A stretch of 20,695 bases of DNA, taken from positions 1 through 20,695 of IMG/VR virus record IMGVR_UViG_3300023301_000143, one strand, 5' to 3'. The notes beneath the pieces are model-generated. The model did no database searches, was not told where the DNA came from, and saw only the letters and a list, made by a program, of their open reading frames with translations. Shown piece by piece: positions 17,690 through 20,695 of this stretch. The position numbers and the translations under genes are program-made. Position 1 is the first letter of the stretch. Each line of letters opens with the position of its first letter. Origin of the DNA: a virus.

Positions 17690-18727
17690 ATGACAGGAAC
17701 AATTAATGATTATGCAGTCATTGTAAACAACGTGATAAAACACGTTGCTCCAAAAGTTTCACCTACTGTTAGAGCCGAATACCTCGACTTTATGCACAAG
17801 GTTGACAACAACGAACGTATTTATACTGACGTTGGTGTTACAGGACTTGGAATGGCTGAAATAATCCCAGACGGAGGAATCGGAGCATCTGATGCACCAA
17901 TTCAAGGATATTCAAAAAACTATACTCAAATGCACTTCACTAAAAAAGTACGTTTGACATTTCAAACTAACTTCTTCCTATTCGAATCAGCAGCAGCAAA
18001 AATTAAAGGCTCTGTTAAAGCGAAGGTTCTTGAAGGTAAAAACGCAATTGAACATGCAAAGAACTACCTTTCACAGTCACTTCTTTCGCAAGGTTTCACA
18101 ACTTCATTCTCATGGACTCCTATCAACAACGTAGGAACAACCCAAACAATTTCAACAATTGGAGCGGATGCTGTTGAATACTGGTCACAAGCTCACCCTC
18201 GTGAAGACGGAGGAACAGCTTGGTCTAATGTTATTGTGGATGGTGCCACAGCTTCACCGCAATTCACTTATTCAGCTTTGCTTGCCACAAGACAATTGCA
18301 CTCTATAAAGAAAGATGGTAGAGGTCTACCACTTATTTCTGAACTAGACACGCTTATCTGTCGAAGAGGTTCAGCTACAGCTCAATTTGCCAAAACTATT
18401 AAAGGTACTATTGATAAAGGTCTAGCTCCTGCACAAACAAATATATTCAACAACGCTCCGGCGACTGATACATTTAAAGTTATAGAGCTATCTCCGTACC
18501 AAAACTTAGCAATGGATGGACTTATGTGGGGTATGATGGATTCAAGCATGATGAATGCAGATTTCGGATTCCTGTATATTGAAGCTCTTCCAACAAGAGC
18601 GGAACCAGCAGTCATTGACTTGCTAGGAAACCAAGACTTAGTTTTGAACTTTAACTCACTTGCAGTTATGGGTGCATCAGACCTTAGAGGTTGGATGTGG
18701 TCAGCTGGTGATGGGACAACAGTTTAA
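17690..18727 (+). CDS. Major capsid protein (HK97-like)
   Basis: 345 aa. N-terminal helix (DYAVIVNNVIKHVAPKVSPT), then RAEYLDFMHKVDNNERIYTD, TKKVRLTFQTNFFLFESAAA and a large insertion with beta strands. The C-terminal part (DTLICRRGSATAQFAKTIKG, PTRAEPAVIDLLGNQDLVLN, DLRGWMWSAG) matches the order of strands and spine helix in HK97-fold capsid proteins. Size and position after scaffold and decoration genes agree. It self-assembles into the icosahedral head. No processing site is visible, consistent with a separate scaffold. Confidence 0.8.
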   Translation: MTGTINDYAVIVNNVIKHVAPKVSPTVRAEYLDFMHKVDNNERIYTDVGVTGLGMAEIIPDGGIGASDAPIQGYSKNYTQMHFTKKVRLTFQTNFFLFESAAAKIKGSVKAKVLEGKNAIEHAKNYLSQSLLSQGFTTSFSWTPINNVGTTQTISTIGADAVEYWSQAHPREDGGTAWSNVIVDGATASPQFTYSALLATRQLHSIKKDGRGLPLISELDTLICRRGSATAQFAKTIKGTIDKGLAPAQTNIFNNAPATDTFKVIELSPYQNLAMDGLMWGMMDSSMMNADFGFLYIEALPTRAEPAVIDLLGNQDLVLNFNSLAVMGASDLRGWMWSAGDGTTV

Positions 18728-18743
18728 AGTTAATCTATCTTTC

Positions 18744-18763
18744 AAGTGCCCTTCCGGGCATTT
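18744..18763 (+). terminator. Hairpin after the major capsid gene
   Basis: AAGTGCCC-TTCC-GGGCATTT forms an 8-bp stem (one G-U) 16 nt after the stop. It is followed by GGGTGGG instead of a U-run, so it may attenuate or protect the very abundant capsid mRNA rather than fully terminate. Confidence 0.55.
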
Positions 18764-18810
18764 GGGTGGGTAGGGTAACTACTCTTATTTATTAGATAAT
18801 TACAACAATC

Positions 18811-19134
18811 ATGTTACAAGATGTACATTCGAGAAAAATCTCAATTCCGGTATCAGCATCTGTGGGTACAACATCTATCATCACAGCAGTAGAAGGAGCA
18901 TGGATTTATGTTCACGAAATTATTGGTGATTTGGCTTCAGCTGGGAACCTGACAATCAAAACAGGAGCAACAACTGTTGCAACTTTCACTTTGGATGCAG
19001 GTCAAGGTATTACTTTGCAAGCAGATGACACAAATAATGTTCCACGATTTCAATGCAAACCTGGAGATGATTTCATTTTAGAAGTCACAGGAGGGACATT
19101 CACAGGAGCGTGTCATTATTCTTTAAGATACTAA
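18811..19134 (+). CDS. Small beta-sandwich virion protein, 107 aa
   Basis: VHSRKISIPVSASVGTTSII, WIYVHEIIGDLASAGNLTIK and a C-terminal FILEVTGGTFTGACHYSLRY. Dense beta-strand pattern with GASN-rich turns, like small head-stabilisation, decoration or fibre-associated proteins found after phage capsid genes. Two cysteines (FQCKPG, GACHY) could pair. The capsid-gene hairpin and a GTAG-GGTAA-CTAC motif lie upstream. Structural role inferred. Confidence 0.6.
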   Translation: MLQDVHSRKISIPVSASVGTTSIITAVEGAWIYVHEIIGDLASAGNLTIKTGATTVATFTLDAGQGITLQADDTNNVPRFQCKPGDDFILEVTGGTFTGACHYSLRY

Positions 19135-19141
19135 AACATAT

Positions 19142-19756
19142 ATGAACCCAGAAATTACTATGGAGCAACAAGCACAACTGAACACTTGGGCTAGTCAAAG
19201 GGATGCGATTCTTTTGGAAATTTCTGGTCTTGAAAATATTAAAGGTGTCTTATTGAAAACTAATAGAGAAATCGCTGAATCTAATAAAGACATTGCAGAT
19301 AGAGAGAATGTCATTCGAGGAAGAATTGAAGAACTAAAAATAAATGAGTTAGAGTTACCTAAACTTTTAAGGAAAGAAATACTTCCTTTAGAAAAAGAAA
19401 AAACATTACTTGAATCTAAAGTAACATCGCTTCAAAAAGAAGCGAGTCTTCTTGAAGAGCAAAAAATGTCACTGAGAAAAGACATTGTTGCATCTCTTGA
19501 AATATTTGATTCTTTACATGAAAAATCAGGGACTTTAGAAAAAGTAATTGGTTGTGCAGTAAAAGTAAGTGAACAAAATGAAAAAGACATTAAAAAACTT
19601 GTTGATGGCATTATATCCGGAATGGAAGAACTTGTTAGTAAAAATAATGAGGCAATATTAACAACCAATAATGTAATAGAACAACTTCCAAAGGTTTTTT
19701 TGGAAGTACAAAGAAAAAGCTTGATTAGAAATGTCATTAACCCTAAAAAAATATGA
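19142..19756 (+). CDS. Coiled-coil protein, 204 aa
   Basis: MNPEITMEQQAQLNTWASQR, then long heptad-like runs (KGVLLKTNREIAESNKDIAD, ESKVTSLQKEASLLEEQKMS) through most of the protein. Almost entirely alpha-helical, one Cys. A long trimeric or dimeric coiled coil is likely, perhaps a tail, neck or fibre-shaft or chaperone component. Its stop overlaps the next gene's ATG (ATGA), so the two are coupled. Confidence 0.6.
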   Translation: MNPEITMEQQAQLNTWASQRDAILLEISGLENIKGVLLKTNREIAESNKDIADRENVIRGRIEELKINELELPKLLRKEILPLEKEKTLLESKVTSLQKEASLLEEQKMSLRKDIVASLEIFDSLHEKSGTLEKVIGCAVKVSEQNEKDIKKLVDGIISGMEELVSKNNEAILTTNNVIEQLPKVFLEVQRKSLIRNVINPKKI

Positions 19757-20118
19757 GTCAAATAGGAAAAACAAAAATAGATTCAATTCTTCCAGAAGAT
19801 ATTGAAAATAAAATAAGAGAAGCTCAAAGCTCTATGTTTGCACTTGAAGCAAAGCTTGAAGAATTACATCAAGATATTGAAAGTAAGACAAAAGATTTAG
19901 AATTAATAAAAAATTCAATAAGTAACGCAACAAAAGAGCTAGAAGAAACTCAAAGTAATTTAGATAAAAAAAATATTGAGTTGGAAGGAAGAGAGCTTGG
20001 GGTTGCTCAAAAAGAATCTGCATTAAACGTATACGCTAATGCCCTTAAAGAAAAAGAAGATAAGTTAAATAGATACTTAGCAGTATTCGAAAAGATGAAA
20101 GATGTAATAATAAAGTAA
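19753..20118 (+). CDS. Coiled-coil protein, 121 aa
   Basis: MSQIGKTKIDSILPEDIENK, then FALEAKLEELHQDIESKTKD and KELEETQSNLDKKNIELEGR: continuous heptads with Leu/Ile at a/d positions, no Cys. It overlaps the preceding coiled-coil gene by 4 bp and lies 6 nt before the fibre-like gene. A paired assembly or fibre-shaft role with its neighbour is likely. No specific family recognised. Confidence 0.6.
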   Translation: MSQIGKTKIDSILPEDIENKIREAQSSMFALEAKLEELHQDIESKTKDLELIKNSISNATKELEETQSNLDKKNIELEGRELGVAQKESALNVYANALKEKEDKLNRYLAVFEKMKDVIIK

Positions 20119-20124
20119 AAAAAT

Positions 20125-20695
20125 ATGGGTTATCTTTCTAACAAACCCGGAGAAATATTACCACTAGATGAACAAGTCGCACTTGAGCAATTAGCTAATT
20201 TAGGTACGCCTTTGCAATACCTTAGAGTTAATGCACTAGGATTAGGATTAGAGTACGCAACTTTATTAGGTGGTGGCTCATGGGGTTCTATTACAGGATT
20301 GCTAGCAAACCAGACAGACCTGCAAACAGCATTAGACGGAAAATACTCAACATCAAATCCTGCTGGATATATTACAGGTTACACAGAAACAGACACATTA
20401 GCCACAGTCACAGGTCGTGGAAACGCTACGACAAATGACATAGACACAGGAAAAGTAACAGCTACTAAAAATGCACTTGGTGTTACAACAGTAGACGCTT
20501 TTGTTGCAGTAAACACTACACCTGCTACTGTTAGTCTTTCTCAAGTATCCCCTGCTGTTCGTTGGTCTGGTAGAGGTTGGAAAACATCAACAACCGCAGC
20601 TTCTCAGGTTGTTGATTTCTTTACAGATGTTTTGCCTGTACAAGGGCTAAACAATCCTCTTGGTCTTTGGAAATTAAAATCTCAAATCAATGGAG
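20125..20695 (+). CDS. Tail-fibre-like protein, N-terminal part
   Basis: Open from the ATG at 20125 to the window edge (190 codons). MGYLSNKPGEILPLDEQVAL, then LEYATLLGGGSWGSITGLLA and QTDLQTALDGKYSTSNPAGY. The 'WGsItG-l-nQtDLqtALdgKy' block is a hallmark of phage fibre/appendage proteins (recalled). Thr/Ala/Asn-rich repeats follow, as expected for a beta-helical fibre. It probably makes a receptor-binding appendage; the C-terminal, receptor-specific part is outside the window. Confidence 0.75.
   Translation, partial: MGYLSNKPGEILPLDEQVALEQLANLGTPLQYLRVNALGLGLEYATLLGGGSWGSITGLLANQTDLQTALDGKYSTSNPAGYITGYTETDTLATVTGRGNATTNDIDTGKVTATKNALGVTTVDAFVAVNTTPATVSLSQVSPAVRWSGRGWKTSTTAASQVVDFFTDVLPVQGLNNPLGLWKLKSQING

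Noticed and set aside
10990-20118. Alternative genetic code (reassigned stop codons)
   Set aside because: All long late genes are complete with standard stops and no in-frame stop disrupts a recognisable domain.

Overview
The window is part of the genome of an AT-rich tailed dsDNA phage (Caudoviricetes), or a prophage-like copy of one. A rightward head-gene module is certain: small and large terminase, portal, scaffold-like protein, capsid-accessory protein, HK97-like major capsid protein, and the start of a fibre-like gene. The standard genetic code fits all long genes. Shine-Dalgarno sequences are nearly absent, and most genes start behind A/T-only leaders. The promoters are sigma70-like (TTGACA / TATAAT types). 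A 54-residue prepilin-like protein has an N-terminus resembling those I know from Patescibacteria (CPR) pseudopilins, so I tentatively infer a CPR-like host. That inference rests on recall of family sequences, not on a search.

Layout. (1) 1-5942: a leftward early region of about 22 small genes, mostly recurrent phage families without function, driven by two near-identical extended -10 promoters (5915-5942 and 2291-2318). Seven junctions in its right half carry a repeated 55-68 bp cassette that folds, on the transcribed strand, into two hairpins with covarying stems and GNRA or triloop caps. (2) 5943-6708: a non-coding divergent control region with DnaA-box-like sites, a G-rich tract, 15-bp tandem repeats and inverted repeats; it is a candidate replication origin. 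(3) 6709-7236: a short rightward operon of two small Cys/His proteins, apparently leaderless and closed by a hairpin terminator. (4) 7237-7930: terminators, a candidate small RNA, a palindromic operator-like site and small leftward ORFs with real Shine-Dalgarno sequences. (5) 7943-10401: leftward accessory genes: an NPPY-motif methyltransferase-like protein, a tiny acidic peptide, the prepilin-like protein, an SPFH/prohibitin-like protein and a secreted lysozyme-like protein. The last two have strongly structured, promoter-proximal leaders. (6) 10443-20695: the rightward late (virion) module.

How it may work together: leftward early genes probably take over the host, with RNA cassettes tuning processing or translation of a long early message. 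The middle leftward genes act at the cell envelope (SPFH scaffold, pilin mimic, secreted muralytic enzyme) and seem individually controlled by leader RNAs. The late module starts from a promoter whose predicted start site falls on the small terminase ATG, and continues through capsid and fibre genes. The most unusual content is at the RNA level: the tandem-hairpin cassettes, the mutually exclusive hairpins ahead of the SPFH-pilin operon, and the 82-nt structured RNA plus leader peptide ahead of a lysozyme gene that has no ATG, GTG or TTG start.
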